Assembly: GCA_023935145.1 (NCBI GenBank)
Contig: CM043699.1
Span: forward strand, 72,387,638-72,451,637
Direction of reading: 5' to 3'
Length of the DNA stretch: 64,000 nt
Source of the DNA: Bretschneidera sinensis
Lineage: Eukaryota > Streptophyta > Magnoliopsida > Brassicales > Akaniaceae
Shown here: positions 21,804-33,955 of the stretch, one piece after another
Layout: each line of letters begins with the position of its first letter
How positions within the stretch are numbered: position 1 is the stretch's first letter
Translations under genes and position numbers: made by a program
The notes under the pieces: generated by a model
Told to the model about the DNA's origin: nothing
Database searches by the model: none
The model's input: only the letters and a program-made list of their open reading frames with translations

Positions 21804-23064
21804 GTATTCTTGGATTGTTGACTTATTTCGGTGCATTTTCAAGTACTTTAAGTTTAAAAGAGGGGAAAAAGCTATTGTTGAGTGAAGCACAAAGACTCGA
21901 GGCACACCGAAGTGAAGACATGGTTGCGGAAGGACAAATGAAGAGAAATCAAGTTTATAGTGTGTGCGTTGCGGCCTAGAATTATCGAAGCCTCGGCGTC
22001 CAAAAAGGAAGCCAAAGGAGAAGAAAAAGGCATTAGTGTGCGCCGATGCCTAGACCAATCCAGACCACGACCTCCAGAAAGTGTAAGAAGATTGAAGATT
22101 CTGAGCCGCGGCCTAACCCAATCTGAGCCGTGGCGCAACCCCGATACCCTGTCTCCGAGTTACAACTTAATTAGGCCTTTTAATGATTGTTTAAACCCTA
22201 AAAACACCCTTGGACCTTCTGTATTATAAATAGACCACTTAGGGTTTGATAAGAAGGGCATCAAGCCTGAGAAACTCAAGGAAGCAGCCAGTTCTCCTCC
22301 ATCAAAGTATTCAAGCATGAGCCCCATGGCCAACTAATCTCCAAGCAAGGCGAAGGGATGAATCCCTAGGTGTAGTTGTTCTTATTTTCCATTATTGATT
22401 CAATTGTAATTTGGATTTATTATTAAAATATTGTTTATGAGTATTCTTTGATTAAATAAGAAGAATTTAGGTTCATGTGACAGTTTTGCTTTATGTTCTT
22501 CTTATTCTAGATTTTCTTAATCTGGTGATTGCATGCTTCTTCCCCATATAAGTCTAGTCATGCTCTTCTTATGTCAAGTTGTTTGGATGTGATTGAGTCC
22601 GGTAGATTTATCTTTTAGGTTTGTCCATTATTGTAATATTGTCATTAAGATATATTATCGCTTCTTGATAAATCTATAGGATAGGTCATGTGTGCTTGAA
22701 TCGAAATCAAAGAGTACTTCATAACAATTACATTAGGGTTTACATGTGCTTTAATTGAATATACACCGATTGTTTGTTTGGGATGTGAAACTTGCAATCG
22801 AGATAGAAACAACTGAATCAAGATTGGAATAAGGCAACGAACCTAGGGAGGATTCCCGGAACCTTGTTGTTTCTTTATTATATTCTTCATTACAAATACA
22901 CAATTTCCTCATAATACTTTGCTATCAAAACTCAGATTTACTTATTTGGATTTTATCATTTCGTATTAAAGTTTACACTTTTCCTTATAGTTAACTTGTT
23001 TCCCTGTGGAATTGACACCCCAAAGCTGTGCTATAATTACCGCTTTACTCTTTGGACGTAATCA
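21804..23064 (+). mobile_element. 3' LTR of the Athila-like element, remainder
   Basis: Starts with the right target duplication GTATT of the SIRE-like element (21804-21808) and continues the LTR to GACGTAATCA at 23064. It matches 5816-7054 closely, TATA box included (near 22225). Joined with 11454-11560 the LTR is 1,363 bp, the same length as the solo copy at 33956-35319. Confidence 0.92.
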
Positions 23065-25500
23065 ATACTAGATACCAGTTTGAAGGGAGTCATTCCTAGG
23101 GAGGAAACAGGTATTGTAATGGTACTCAACATAAAGCAATGAAGTAGACCATTTGTTAGGAAAGTTTGCCACAAAGGATCTCAGGTACTGTTCCAAACAC
23201 TTGTTTGCTACTTCAGTTTGCCCATCTGTTTATGGATAGTAGGACGTGCACATTTTTAACTCAGTTCCTTGCAACCTGAATAGGTCCCTCTAAAACTGGT
23301 TAGTGAAGACAATGTCTCTATCACTTACAATGGACTTAGGATAGCTATGAAGTTTGTACACAGTGTGTATGAAAACTGAGGCTACTTTGGTGGCAGTAAA
23401 GTTGGGATGAATGGGTGCAAAGTGTGCACACTTTCTCGGTTTATCTACCACTACATATATTGTTGTGAATCCGTGAGAAGGTGGTAGGTGAGTAAAGACA
23501 TACATGGAGATGTCCTCCTAAACATGCTTTGGAATTGGTAGTGGTTGTAATAGACCATAAGGTTCATGTTCAGTGCCTCAACTTATTGACAGATGAGACA
23601 TTAGGAGACAAAGTCTGTGATATCCTTCATCAATCCTTTCCTATGAAAACTAGTAAAAAGTCTTATGAGAGTCCCTAAGATTCTAGCATGGCAATCATCA
23701 GGTATGGAGTGGCATTCTCTGATGAATGCTTGCTTAAGACTGGAACGACGTCCTACAAAAAATTTATCTTGGAAGTACAAGATTCCTTCATTTACTGTCC
23801 AATCTTTATTTTGTTGAGGGGTTGTGATGCAGGCTTGTTGAACTTCTTGAATTTGAGGATCCTTTTGTTGTCCAATTCTAAGATCATCTAAGAATTGAAA
23901 TCTTGGCATGGAAAATGCTAAACAGGAACTTGGCTCCTAATCAGTGTGCAGCCTTGACAGGGCATCAACCACTACATTTTCTTTTCTAGTGTCATAGAGG
24001 ATATCATAAGAGTATCCTAAGAGTTTGGTGAGGTAATGATGCTTCTCAGGTGTCTGAATTGCTTCATCCATCAAGTACTTAGCTTCTATGATTAGTCTTG
24101 ATATAAAATTTTACACCAAGAAGATATTGTCTCCATTTCTTAACTACATAGGTAATAGCATAAAGTTCCTTGATGTAGGCAGAATTCTTTTGCATTTTTT
24201 TGGATTATTTTCTTGCTGTAAAATGCTATGGGGTAAGGGGGTTGTAACAGGACAGCTCCAATGCCAGATCCACTAGCATTAGTCTCCAATGTAAATGGTC
24301 TTGTGAAATCTGGAAGGCTAAGGACTGGGGTATAAGTCATTTCTTGTTTTAATCTAAAAAAGGCAACATGGGTTGGTCGTGTCCATTGGAAAGCATCATT
24401 CTTTAATAGATCAGTCAAAAGACTAGCAATGCTGGCATAATTCTTCACAAGCCTTCTATAGTAGCTTGTTAAACCCAAGAATCCTCTCAATTGTTTGGGG
24501 TTTGCAGGTTCATACGAATCAACTATAGCTTGTATATTTGACTGGTCATGCTCTACACCTTTGGCAGTGATGATGTGCAGCAAGTAATCTATGGAATGTT
24601 TAGCAAATTGACACTTGCTCATCTTAGAAAAGAGGTTGTGGTGTTGGAGGGATTGCAAGACTTATCTTAATTGTTAGACATGTTCTTTGATGCAACTGCT
24701 GTATGCCAAAATATTATCAAAGAAGATGATCTCAAATCTCCTCAAGAATGGAGTGAAAAGTTGGTTCATAGTGACCTGAAATGTTGTAGATGCATTTGTT
24801 AAGCCAAATGGCATCACTAAGAACTCATAGTGACCCTGGTGTGTTTTGAAGGTAGTCTTTAGAATGTCTTCTTCTCTCATTCTGATTTGGTGATAGCCCC
24901 CTAAGAATAAGTTGTGAATATACAGTGGCACCATGTAGTTCATCCATTTGTTCAACTATAGTGGGGATGGGAAATTTGTCTTTTACTGTGATAGCATTCA
25001 AGGCTATAAAATCCACACAAAATCTCTAGGTTCCATCTTTTTTCTTGACTAGCAAAACAGGTGAACTATAAGGGCAAGTACTTGGTTGAATTACTCCATC
25101 ATCCAATATGGTGCTGACTAGTTTCTTCATTTCTGTTTTTTTGAAAATAAGGGTATCTATAGGGCCTAACATTGATAGGTTTAGAATTGGATTCTAGGTT
25201 TATGCAGTGGTCAAGGTGTGGGGTGTAGCAAGGATAAGTTAAAACTCTTGCAATAAAGTAGTTATTTCAGAATTTTCACTACTATTAACAGAAATGTAAG
25301 CTAAGTACTACATCACATTCCATACTCGTAGGCATCAAAATGAAACGAGAGGCTAGGCTAGCATGTTTGGACAATTTAGTAAGTGGACTATAAGAGATTG
25401 ATTGGGCTATTACCTCTTTATCCCCCTACAGGTGCACAATGCTTCCTTTTCAATAAATATCCATAGTCAGTATGTTATAGTCAATGGTGACATGTCTAAA
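23065..25500 (-). pseudogene. Chromovirus reverse transcriptase, RNase H and integrase (broken)
   Basis: Downward on the minus strand: reverse transcriptase remnants ([18 protein letters not shown] near 25010, GGYHQIRM and MPFGLTNA near 24890-24800), with the catalytic motif decayed to [10 protein letters not shown] near 24710. Then TSYYRRLVKNYA and RNase H RPFTLETNASGSGIGAVL near 24330-24270. Then the integrase zinc-finger region (ECHSIPDDCHARILGT near 23700) and the integrase core with VDKPRKCAHFAPIH and SIVSDRDIVF (near 23440-23310). It ends inside integrase at the insertion site 23065 and the protein continues at 5720. Many frameshifts and stops. Confidence 0.88.
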
Positions 25501-26860
25501 TTCCTACAAACATTGTACTCTTAAGATCAGGTCTATCCCTTTCTGTGATATGACATAGAAGTTTGCTGTACATATAAAGCCTTGGACAGATGCTAAGGTC
25601 TTTTCACATATTCCAATACAAGTAAGGTATTCACCATTGCCAACCTGTACTTTAAAATAAAGAGAAAGAGTAATAGGAAGAGAAAAAAAGAGAGGAATCC
25701 TTTCTTGAATGAAATTATGAGTGCTACCTCCATCAATCAAGATCTAGATATGAGTGTTCTTGATGCAGCCTATGAGCCTGAGTGTTTTGGGTGTTATTTA
25801 GCCAAGAAGAACATGTAGAGAGATCTCTGGAACTTGGTTATCTTCTAGATAAAAAAGATTGTAAAACTCTTGTTCTTGATCTTCTTGCTCAGTACTTTCA
25901 AGAAGTGTCCATGAGCTTTTTGCTTTGCACTTATGTCTAGGGTTGAAGGTTTCTTCACAATTGAAACAAAGACACTTCCCTCTACTTGTTTGCATTTCCA
26001 ATGGAGAGAGTCCCTTGATTGGGAATCTCGAAGGTGGTGGTGGTGTTGGAGGCTTGAGTAAGTTAGGGCAGATTCCAATATACACTAGTGCTTCCTTCGT
26101 TTGTATCTTGATTCTTGTTGTGGATTCTTGATTTCCATGGTTTGGAGTAGTTTCTCACCTCAGTCGATCTGTCTTCTTACAGTCTTGCTAAGCCTACTGC
26201 ATCATGGAAGTCCTAAGGTCTGTGGGCCACTACCTCTCTTCTGATGTAAGGCTTGAGACCTGAGATGAAATAGTTCATCAATAATTGGTTAGAGAGACCA
26301 CTCACTTTGCTAGAAAGTGCCTCAAACTTGGCATGGTAATCAAGAACAGTGTTGTCTTGAAGGAGCTTAGTTAATGCCCCTCATGGTTCCTCAAAAACAG
26401 AAAGACCAAACCTCGCCTGCAGTGCTTTGAAAAACTAAGGCCAAGATTTGATAATCTTACTGTGTTCTGTCCATTGAAACCAACTTACTGCTGGTCCTTC
26501 CAAGTAAAATGAAATCAATGAAAGTTTTTGTTGTTCATGAATGTGGGAGAAGACAAAGAAATATTCAGCTTGAAAAAGCCAATCTGTGGGGTCTCTTTCC
26601 TTGAATCTTAGCAGTTCCAGCTTCAGGTTCTTGAGTTGAGGTAGCTGGGCATAATTTTATGGAATTTCTTGATCTGAATCCTGAGTTGAATGTGATGAAG
26701 ACTGATCTTTGGTTTGCTTTAGCTTAAGATTGTCAATCTCTTATTGAAGAGGTTTCATTGCTGCAGTAACTTCTTCTCGAATAAACTTCCCAAGCTTATC
26801 CCAAGAGAATTCTCACTTGTCAGCTTTTGATTAAACCATATGCTATTGAATTAGTAACAA
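25501..26860 (-). pseudogene. Chromovirus gag and protease (broken)
   Basis: Gag reads downward from about 26800 with ERDPTDWLFQAEYFF, LEGPAVSWFQW and FEALSSKVSGLSNQLL, then the zinc knuckle CFNCEETFNPRHKC near 25970. This variant, without the usual G, is typical of Reina-like elements. The protease follows with IDGGSTHNFIQERI near 25735-25700, where the family usually has DSGSTHNF. Several stops. The leader between 26860 and the LTR at 26873 is too decayed to name the primer site. Confidence 0.85.
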
Positions 26861-26872
26861 TGAAAGCATTAA

Positions 26873-27368
26873 TGCTAGAGAATTTGTATAGATTAAAGGA
26901 AAGAAAGAACTAGGTTCTGTTTTGATGGTGGAAAAGTTATTTGTATGTTGTTCAAAGTACAAGAAAAACTCCTTAAGTTGCTTCTTATTTCATGATTCTC
27001 TATAATCTGTATAAAGCAACCTTTATATAGTGCTCCTATACTAGCAGTACACATAAAGGTGCAATGAAAGTGCATACATGAAATCAAGACACCTTCTAAC
27101 TAACTTTTCTAACTCCCTAAAATATTTTTATTTTTGTTGCCTCTTTACCATCCGAGATCCCCTTGCTTCTTTTAGTCTTCTTAAATGAGTGAGCTCACTA
27201 CCCAGGGAGCCCCCTGCCCCCCTGGTAGCCTTACTGGTAACTCCATTAACTCTACTGGTAAGGTTGAAATCTTTTAGCCTTTTTTGCAATTGCTGGTTTA
27301 TTTTTGTTGCCCTATACCTTTCTGGTTCCTTCAGCCTTTTTATGTTCCTCAGTTGTCTTGTTGTAGCA
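26873..27368 (-). mobile_element. 5' LTR of the chromovirus
   Basis: 496 bp, plus-strand ends TGCTAGAGAATTTG...TTGTTGTAGCA, followed by the target duplication ATGAC at 27369-27373. Confidence 0.88.
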
Positions 27369-27373
27369 ATGAC

Positions 27374-28015
27374 TTAGTCATATCATATAGGATATTATTT
27401 CTCTGTTACTTAGAGTGATGGATATTCAATTGTACTCTTAAATACCTCCATGCATAAGTGGTCATACCTAATTACTACCCTTTTGTGACCCATGATTAGA
27501 ATCACATTTAAGTAGCATCAAAGCATGATAAACTATACACAAGACATCCAAGGTGCCTCAAGTCTAAAGATAACTTGTACAACTACAACGTAAGAAATTT
27601 TATTGACATCAAGTAAAATATCCATTAGGAATTTCTTAGTCGAGTTAGTTCAGTGTACCTGTTCTCTAACAAGCACCTACATAACTTATTTTAGTGTCTA
27701 ATACACTAGTGACCGTGAGATCAATCACCCTCAACTCCTTGAGGAAACAAAGTATATACTAATCTATCCAGATTTACTAATTCCCTTCTTAGTGATCCTA
27801 TGATTAGAAACATTTAAGAATAAACTTAAGGAAATTCATCTCACAAGCATGATCTTATCATGGTGCTTATTTCCATTGTTGTTATTCTATGGGCTTTATC
27901 ATGTAATGCTAATGCAAACATTTGTAATAAACATGATAAATAAATGAATAATATTATTAAATATAATATGTCCATAAAATCAAATGTTATTGGCTTGTAG
28001 GGCATACTACTATCA
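27374..28015 (-). mobile_element. 5' LTR, Copia type, second part
   Basis: Continues the LTR cut at 4601. Its outer end on the minus strand reads TGATAGTAGTATGCCC, a small variant of the TGTTAGTAGTATGCCC start seen at 29070. It abuts a second, truncated copy of the same LTR with no spacer. Confidence 0.8.
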
Positions 28016-29070
28016 ATTGGAACCCTTACCAATTAATTAGAACTTTTTCCAATTTATTTTGAATCAAAACTCCTTTTGATTCTCCTTTCTGTAAGAATTA
28101 ATGAATTTTCCATTAATTAATTCTTAAGGTTTCTACAATCATGACTAACACCTAGAAGCATATCATGACTACCCGAACAATGTAAATTTGGTTGTGAATC
28201 CTTGAACCTTTCTGTTATCAGTTATCGAGCAATTCAATCATTCCATCATGCAATATCTCTATTAAGCTAATTAGTGTGTGGAATTACCGTCAAACCCTTA
28301 GTTAGTTATATGTGTCTAGATCTTAAGACTATAATTCTAATGGTGAAATTAGAAACTCTGTTCTAATTTTCACCCCTACCTTGGCCAAGAAACTTCTTGA
28401 ATTATACCTTATTCTATCACACTGGACATTCTCTCTTTTTACTAAAGAGTGATAGATTCCGTATTGTACACTCACATATCTCCATATGAAATCAATTACA
28501 CCCGATTATTACTAATTAATGATCGATAAATAGAACCATATTAAATAGCATCAAAGTATAATAAGTTGCATACAAGATAACCATGGTGCCTCGGGTCTAA
28601 TGATTACATGCACAGTTGTAACGTAAGAATCACCTATTGACAAGCAAGTAAAACTCTATGTAGGTGTTCTTGAGTCGAGTCATGTTTAGTGAACTAATTC
28701 TCTGATTAGAACGCTCATACTTATTTTAGTGTCTCCCACACAAGTGACATTGAGATCAATCACCCTTTTAATTGAGAAAATATAGTATGTGCCAGTCTAA
28801 CTAGATTACTAATGTCCAATTAGTATCCTATGAGCATGAACATTTAAGAATAAAGCTTTCGAGAAGATTAGGTCTCATAATTATGATCTCATCATAATCT
28901 TATCTCCATTACTCTTACTCTATGGACTTAATCATGATAATGTAATCAAACTATTATTTGTGATAAATAAAATTTTCATTAATTATGATAATAATTTGAA
29001 TAAGATTTTTTTTTACAAATAATAAACTAAGACATCTAATGTCATTGGCTTATAGGGCATACTACTAACA
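28016..29070 (-). mobile_element. Truncated LTR of the same Copia-type family
   Basis: Minus orientation, starting TGTTAGTAGTATGCCC at 29070. It lacks the last ~550 bp of the LTR: the left end begins at CAATTGG, which matches the interior of the first copy at about 4219. The junction at 28013-28019 shares CAATTGG, suggesting a deletion or unequal exchange at microhomology. Confidence 0.75.
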
Positions 29071-29154
29071 AGCATATTTTTCCTCCACGCCGATTTGTTT
29101 GAACTACACAACTTGTCAAAAACTGGTCATTTTCAACAAGTCACAGGGGGAAAT

Positions 29155-30177
29155 TGTTAACCTCTAATTTTATTAAATTTCCACACTGATACATCAGTAG
29201 ATCATTCAAAAAGATTTTTGTTTCTATCATCTTGGAATGTCAGCCTAGACCGCGAAGGAGGTTAATGACGACCCAAATTTATTTATATCAATGTGGACTT
29301 ATGAAAAGAAGGTAAGATTGTTTACTTAGTGTTAACTAACTCCCCTTAATTTTCTCAAATAGTTGAGGGAGTAGTTAGTAGAGAAGATCATGGCCTTCTA
29401 ATTAAAGAAAAAATGAGGAAAAAATGGCTAATGGTTGAGATTCATCATCCATAACACATGATCTACTAGTGGGTAGTTACTACCCTAAAAAGAATGAACC
29501 ATTATAAGTATCATTAGAGAAATTTAGGTTTGTCAACCTAAGCTATAACATAGTTTCGGTCGGATCTAATTACGTCATCAGAATTTCAGCCTGAAGCTTC
29601 ATGTCAAAAGTGAGAATTAGGGAGCAAGCAACAACCCTTTTAACCAAGTCTTCCATGTCCCTATGATCTCCATAATACTTGCATAGCAAAGAGAGTAGTA
29701 GTTAATTAATAAAGTGAGGGAGGAAGTTGAAAAAATTATGGAACAAGACTTGTAACTGAAATCAACAACTATATAAAGAATGAGCATCAACATATCAAGA
29801 AAACAACACAATTGTACATAATAATCAACATAACTTACAAACTAGGCATCTTAAGCAAGCATCAACTGCTATCTCTCAATCGTAATCTCCTTCTAATTGT
29901 AATTCTCCTCATTATTTTCTTATTTTCAATCTATATCATTCTATTTGTCTGCCGTAACAATGCTATTATACACACATTTCTATCAGCCGAATTCTTATTC
30001 TCTCTAATTTTAATACGAGCTCTCAAAATTATTCATTTTGACAATTTGCAACCATTTTTGAACTAGTATCTATGATAGACGTTCAATAACCTAGGTGATT
30101 TTATAACTTGAACTTGTTGTACAATCGTTTGACTGTTAAGCTTATCCAGGCCGAAACAAGGTGCACTACAATAAACA
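29155..30177 (+). mobile_element. 3' LTR of another Copia-type element (probable)
   Basis: A purine run CACAGGGGGAAAT (29142-29154) is followed by TGTTAACCTC, the usual polypurine-to-LTR junction, on the plus strand. TATATAAAG near 29771 is in promoter position. The right edge is put at ATAAACA (30177) on weak grounds. 29071-29154 would be the last internal bases. A hydrophobic 84-codon ORF at 29812-30066 lies in this LTR and is not supported as a gene. Confidence 0.45.
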
Positions 30178-30455
30178 TTTTGAAGCTTTTAGCTTCTGTC
30201 ACGCCCGCAACACACACATACGAATATCATTTATAGATGCAATGTCATTTCCAACAATCAAAATGTCATCAACATATAAATATAAAATCATAAATTTTCT
30301 CCCACTATTCCAATGATACACACAATGGTCATAGTCATTAACTTTTAAACTGAATTTGGTTATAGCATTATGAAAAGTTTAATACCATTGCTTAGAAGAT
30401 TGTTTAAGGCCATCAATGATTTTTTAAGCTTATAAACTTTGTTCTCTTGACCTTC
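30178..30455 (-). pseudogene. Decayed Copia reverse transcriptase, second half
   Basis: Minus strand ENKVYKLKKSLMAL, then FSLKVNDYDHCVYHWNSG and ILYLYVDDILIVGNDI (catalytic YVDD intact near 30250-30285). The frame is broken and the end fades near 30200. The first half of the same domain is at 32092-32540, beyond the solo LTR. Confidence 0.85.
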
Positions 30456-30460
30456 AATTT

Positions 30461-32086
30461 TGTTTGCCCAAAAAATAACAATGATAATACTCAAGAAGGG
30501 GGTAAATTTTCTATTATGAATTTTTAAAATCTTTTTGCAATCTCGAATTGGTTGACCAAAATATATTCAAAATTAAATAAAAAAACCTTGTTAAATTACT
30601 AGCATAGAGATGATAGAATTTATTGCTTAGTTTAAAAGATATAACTAAATTATAAAACAATCAAGCAATCAATCTCACTTACTTGAATAATATATAATTC
30701 TAGGAAAGTAATTGTGTAAGTAATTAATGAGATAGAGTTAAAGAGATGCAAAATTAGTTTATAGTGGTTCAACAATATCATAATCATTTGACCCTACGTC
30801 CACTTCTCTTCAAGGCTCCCCCTTGAAGGTTTCACTATCACGAATAAGCAACTTCTCAAGTATTGCTCAAACCAAATACAAGACAAAAAACTTCAAGTGT
30901 TTTGCTTCAACCGATTACAAGAGTTCCTACTATGGCTTCTACCCAAGTACTTATCCTAAGTCTCAAAGCTTTCCTACAAAATTGTCACCAAGAGTTACAC
31001 CAACTCTTTTACAAGATGATTTGAATGAAGAATGGAGTTTGAAACAATCAAACGAGGGAGAATATTTTAAATGAAGATTACAACTCAAAAGCTCTTAATA
31101 TAATAATGGTTCAATTTGAAGATTTTAAAACTTTGATTTTGCAATTAATGAGCTCTAAGATGTTCCATATTGTTTTTAATGATTAGAGAGGTTGGGTATT
31201 TATAAAAATAAAATAAAAAAAGCTTTAACTAGCTGTTTGAGACTTTAAATAGCCGTTTAAAGCAGCCATTGTTGTCTACTCACACTTAATTTGTAAAAAC
31301 TAGCCGTTATTGTGATAGGATAGTCAATTAGAACTTTGTGCTAATAAACTATAAATTTAACACAGAAAAGCAGATTGCAAGGTTGACAGTTGACTGTCAC
31401 TTTGGCCATTCGACTGTCAAAAGTCTCTAACCATTTTTGCGAGTTGACTATCATTTTTGTCAGTTGACTGTCAAAAGCTTTTGACCTTTTTTCCAGTAAA
31501 ATATCACTTGCTCCAGTTACTATCACTTTGATTTTTGAAATACGGACCTGATACTTTGTGCTGTCAGTCGACTAAAACTGTTCTATATGGCAATACAAAT
31601 TTGAATATTTTACTTAAAAAATACTTAAGTCTAGGTAAAATTTATGATTTGGTTTAAGTAAAACATTTTATAGAAAATTATTTTTGAGCCATAATTGAAC
31701 TGAGAGTTTAGAGAGAGAAAGAGAGTATAAGACACTTAGCTTAAACTTAGACTTTGATTTCTTCCACTTTTCTTCTATTCCATCGTCTTAAATACCCTCA
31801 AAGCTTAATGTGTATCTTGCACTTTCCTTGTACCTTGTCTTTGAAATCAATAATCACTTAGACTTCTATAACTTCAAGCTTTCTCCTTTCCTTGCTTCTT
31901 CTTGATTGAACCTTGATATACTCGATTGTAGTTCATGCTTCTTCTTGATTGAATTTGGAGAATTAAAGCATGTTGACATAGTTCAATATTCTTGCACAAT
32001 AAACACACAAGTTAAACATTTTCAAAGTGCTTTGCTATCATAAAAATCAAGCTAATTAAACTCTTAATTGAGACCCAAGTTCAACA
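30461..32086 (-). mobile_element. Solo LTR, SIRE-like relative
   Basis: 1,626 bp with perfect duplication AATTT (30456-30460 and 32087-32091), plus-strand ends TGTTTGCCCAAAA...GTTCAACA. It shares long blocks with the SIRE-like LTRs (for example GACCCTACGTCCACT at 30790-30805 and the CAAGAAGGGGGTAAATT edge) but is strongly diverged. It splits a Copia reverse transcriptase gene. Minus orientation by that homology, with AT-rich TATA candidates near 31197-31215. Confidence 0.88.
31384..31575. repeat. Cluster of CAGTTGACTGTCA-type words in the solo LTR
   Basis: Five or six copies of CAGTTGACTGTC, CATTCGACTGTC, GAGTTGACTATC and CAGTCGACTAA variants, in the same part of the LTR where the SIRE-like element has CCAGTCGACTGG. 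The GTCGAC or GTTGAC core is shared and the flanks are changed. Confidence 0.8.
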
Positions 32087-32091
32087 AATTT

Positions 32092-32877
32092 CATAACCAT
32101 CAAGTTATTGCATAAAAATATCTTCTTTCAATTCACAATTCAAAAATGTAGTTTTATATCTATTTGAAATAATTCGAAATCCAAAGCAATAACAAGAGAC
32201 ATCAAAATTCTAATAGAAGTAAATTTAGCAACAGGTGAATATGTCTATTCATAATCAATATTGAGATTTTGTGTAAATCCTTTAGTTGCTAATCTTGCTT
32301 TGTATTTATCAATAGATCAACCATAATTAAATTTTTTTGAGAATGCATTTACAACATATTTCTTTTCTATCTTTAGAAAAATTCACTAATTCCCCAACAT
32401 TATTTTTTAATACAGAATCCAATTCTTCTTTTATTGCTTCTTTCCATTTTATTGAATCAGTTGATGACAAAGCTTCACTAATGGTTAATGGATCTTCAAT
32501 ATCTTCTTAATTTAAAATTTTAAAATTATCTTTTAATTTTCAAGACGGATTTGTTTCGCTTGGAATTTTACCAAGTGTATCATAAGGATTTTCACTTGGT
32601 TGGGCTAATATTTCAACATTAGGTACCTTTTCATTTTCAATGTGTGAAAATTTATTTTTCTTAGTTATTTCAAACAACTCTAACAATTTATTTGGATTTT
32701 TATTGTCAATTTGTTCTTTTAAGAACCCAACATCCTTACTTTCGATGACACTTACAGGTCTATTACTATGGTGAACAACAAGTCTATAAGCTTTTAAATT
32801 TTTTAGATACCCAATAAAAGTAGCTTTAACTGTTATAATATCTAGTTTACCTCTAGCATGTGACGGAATAAGAATAT
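32092..32877 (-). pseudogene. Decayed Copia pol: integrase tail to reverse transcriptase, first half
   Basis: From the right: ARGKLDIITVKATFIGYLKNLKAY (the post-integrase block), an acidic linker, then the reverse transcriptase start with SEALSSTDSIKWKEAIKEEL, KARLATKGFTQ and TYSPVAKF, to the edge of the solo LTR. Several stops. Interrupted on the right by the GAGCTCGAG-rich insertion. Confidence 0.85.
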
Positions 32878-33827
32878 GAGTGGAAGTAGAGGTGAACTCG
32901 AGTTCGAATACTGAGATATTCAAGCTCAGTCCAACTCAAAATAAAAGAGAAAGAGCTTGAGCTTGAGCTCGAGTTCGAGTTCGAATTTGAACTCTAAAAT
33001 TGAGTTCGAGCTCGACTTGAACAACATTTCATTGAGTTAAACTTAATTCAACTCAAGCTCCTTTTATAAAACAAGCTCACTTGAACTTGAGATTAACCCA
33101 AACTTGAGCATACTTAAGTTCAATTTAACTTGCAAGTTGTAAGGTAAATGAAAACTACTTGTTTAAATTTTTTAAACTTTTATTCAAGCCTATTTGCAAG
33201 AGAAACATTTAAAAATGTTTTCTAACATTTTAACTCCCAATTAGGTTCATTGAGTAATCTTCAATGAAACTCATGAAGTGTTTAAATTTGAGGGAAAATG
33301 AGGCTATTTATAAAGATGAAGCAAGATATTCATGACCTTTGTAATCGATTTGGGATTGTTGCAAAAGAATGAGAAAATAATTTATCCCATATTGCTAAAG
33401 AGTAAAGAAGTGAGGGCCGTCTTTTGATATATTGCTCTTGCGCCTCCTTCACTGGACATCATTCCCACATTGGTATTGAACCATAAAGAAAGAGGAAGTT
33501 TCCTCTATAAAAAGGCTCGATCTATTAGGCTTTTAAATTGTTGTTTAAAAACCTGTGATGGTGATGATAATTTAGTCAAATTTTGTATTCATTAAGAGGA
33601 AGTGAGGTATGAACTTAACAGTTGGGACTTTCAATATTTTTGAAATTCAAATATTATTATTTATTTAAAAATAATTTAAAATTATCTAGCTATATGCAAG
33701 CCTAATGAGTCAAACTGCTAAGTGTTTGAGCTCAGTTCGTTAAGGTTATCGAGCTTTATAGCTCGGTTCGAGGCTCGATCGAATTGAGCTTGAATAGTTG
33801 GTTGGTGGGCTCAGTTTGAGTCCACTC
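32878..33827. mobile_element. GAGCTCGAG-rich non-autonomous insertion (unclassified)
   Basis: About 950 bp that cleanly interrupts the decayed Copia pol between the IWDSS and LIPSHARGKLD coding blocks. Both ends start GAGTGGA read inwards, followed by regions rich in GAGCTTGAGCTCGAGTTCGA words in opposite arrangement (32895-33110 and 33725-33815). This gives terminal-inverted-repeat character. No ORF. No convincing target duplication found. This style is seen in hAT- or Mutator-like non-autonomous elements of plants; the class is a guess. Confidence 0.6.
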
Positions 33828-33955
33828 CTAAAAGGAAGAATCCCAAATATTTAGGTTATCTAGAGTTAATTTTCTTCCAATCCATAATTCATGTGAAATT
33901 CTATTATGAATTTTAGTAGGAACCAAATTTAACAAGTGTTGTATGGTAACAATAG
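33828..33955 (-). pseudogene. Decayed Copia integrase tail
   Basis: Minus-strand LLNLVPTKIHNRISHELW and GRKLTLDNLNIWDSS, the conserved block after the integrase core. It joins 35325 onward across the solo LTR and 32877 across the insertion. Confidence 0.85.

Larger units (their letters stand above)
5721..23064 (+). mobile_element. Athila-like Ty3 element with gag and protease but no polymerase, split by a SIRE-like element
   Basis: Plus-strand element with 5' LTR 5721-7054, tRNA-Asp primer-binding site 7060-7078, gag and protease 7357-9465, long 3' untranslated region to 11453, and a 3' LTR 11454-23064 interrupted by the SIRE-like insertion. The flanks ATACC (5716-5720) and ATACT (23065-23069) are the target duplication with one change. 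The 4.4-kb interior has no reverse transcriptase, RNase H or integrase, so it must borrow these from a relative (TR-GAG-like). A second polymerase-less copy is at 50559-58351. It sits inside the chromovirus integrase gene. Confidence 0.9.
4602..27368 (-). mobile_element. Reina-like Ty3 chromovirus, disrupted by a nested insertion
   Basis: A complete but decayed element in minus orientation, flanked by the perfect 5-bp duplication ATGAC (4597-4601 and 27369-27373). Without the nested 17.3 kb it is about 5.4 kb with LTRs near 500 bp, which fits Reina-type chromoviruses. Reading down the minus strand: 5' LTR 26873-27368, gag and protease 25501-26860, reverse transcriptase/RNase H and integrase 23065-25500, then after the nested element the rest of integrase and a chromodomain 5110-5720, and the 3' LTR 4602-5101. 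Many stops make it inactive. The Reina assignment is by size and gag style, not phylogeny. Confidence 0.85.

Noticed and set aside
29812..30066. 84-codon hydrophobic ORF that could be a small membrane protein
   Set aside because: Lies within a probable LTR downstream of its TATA box, AT-rich composition, no conserved feature.
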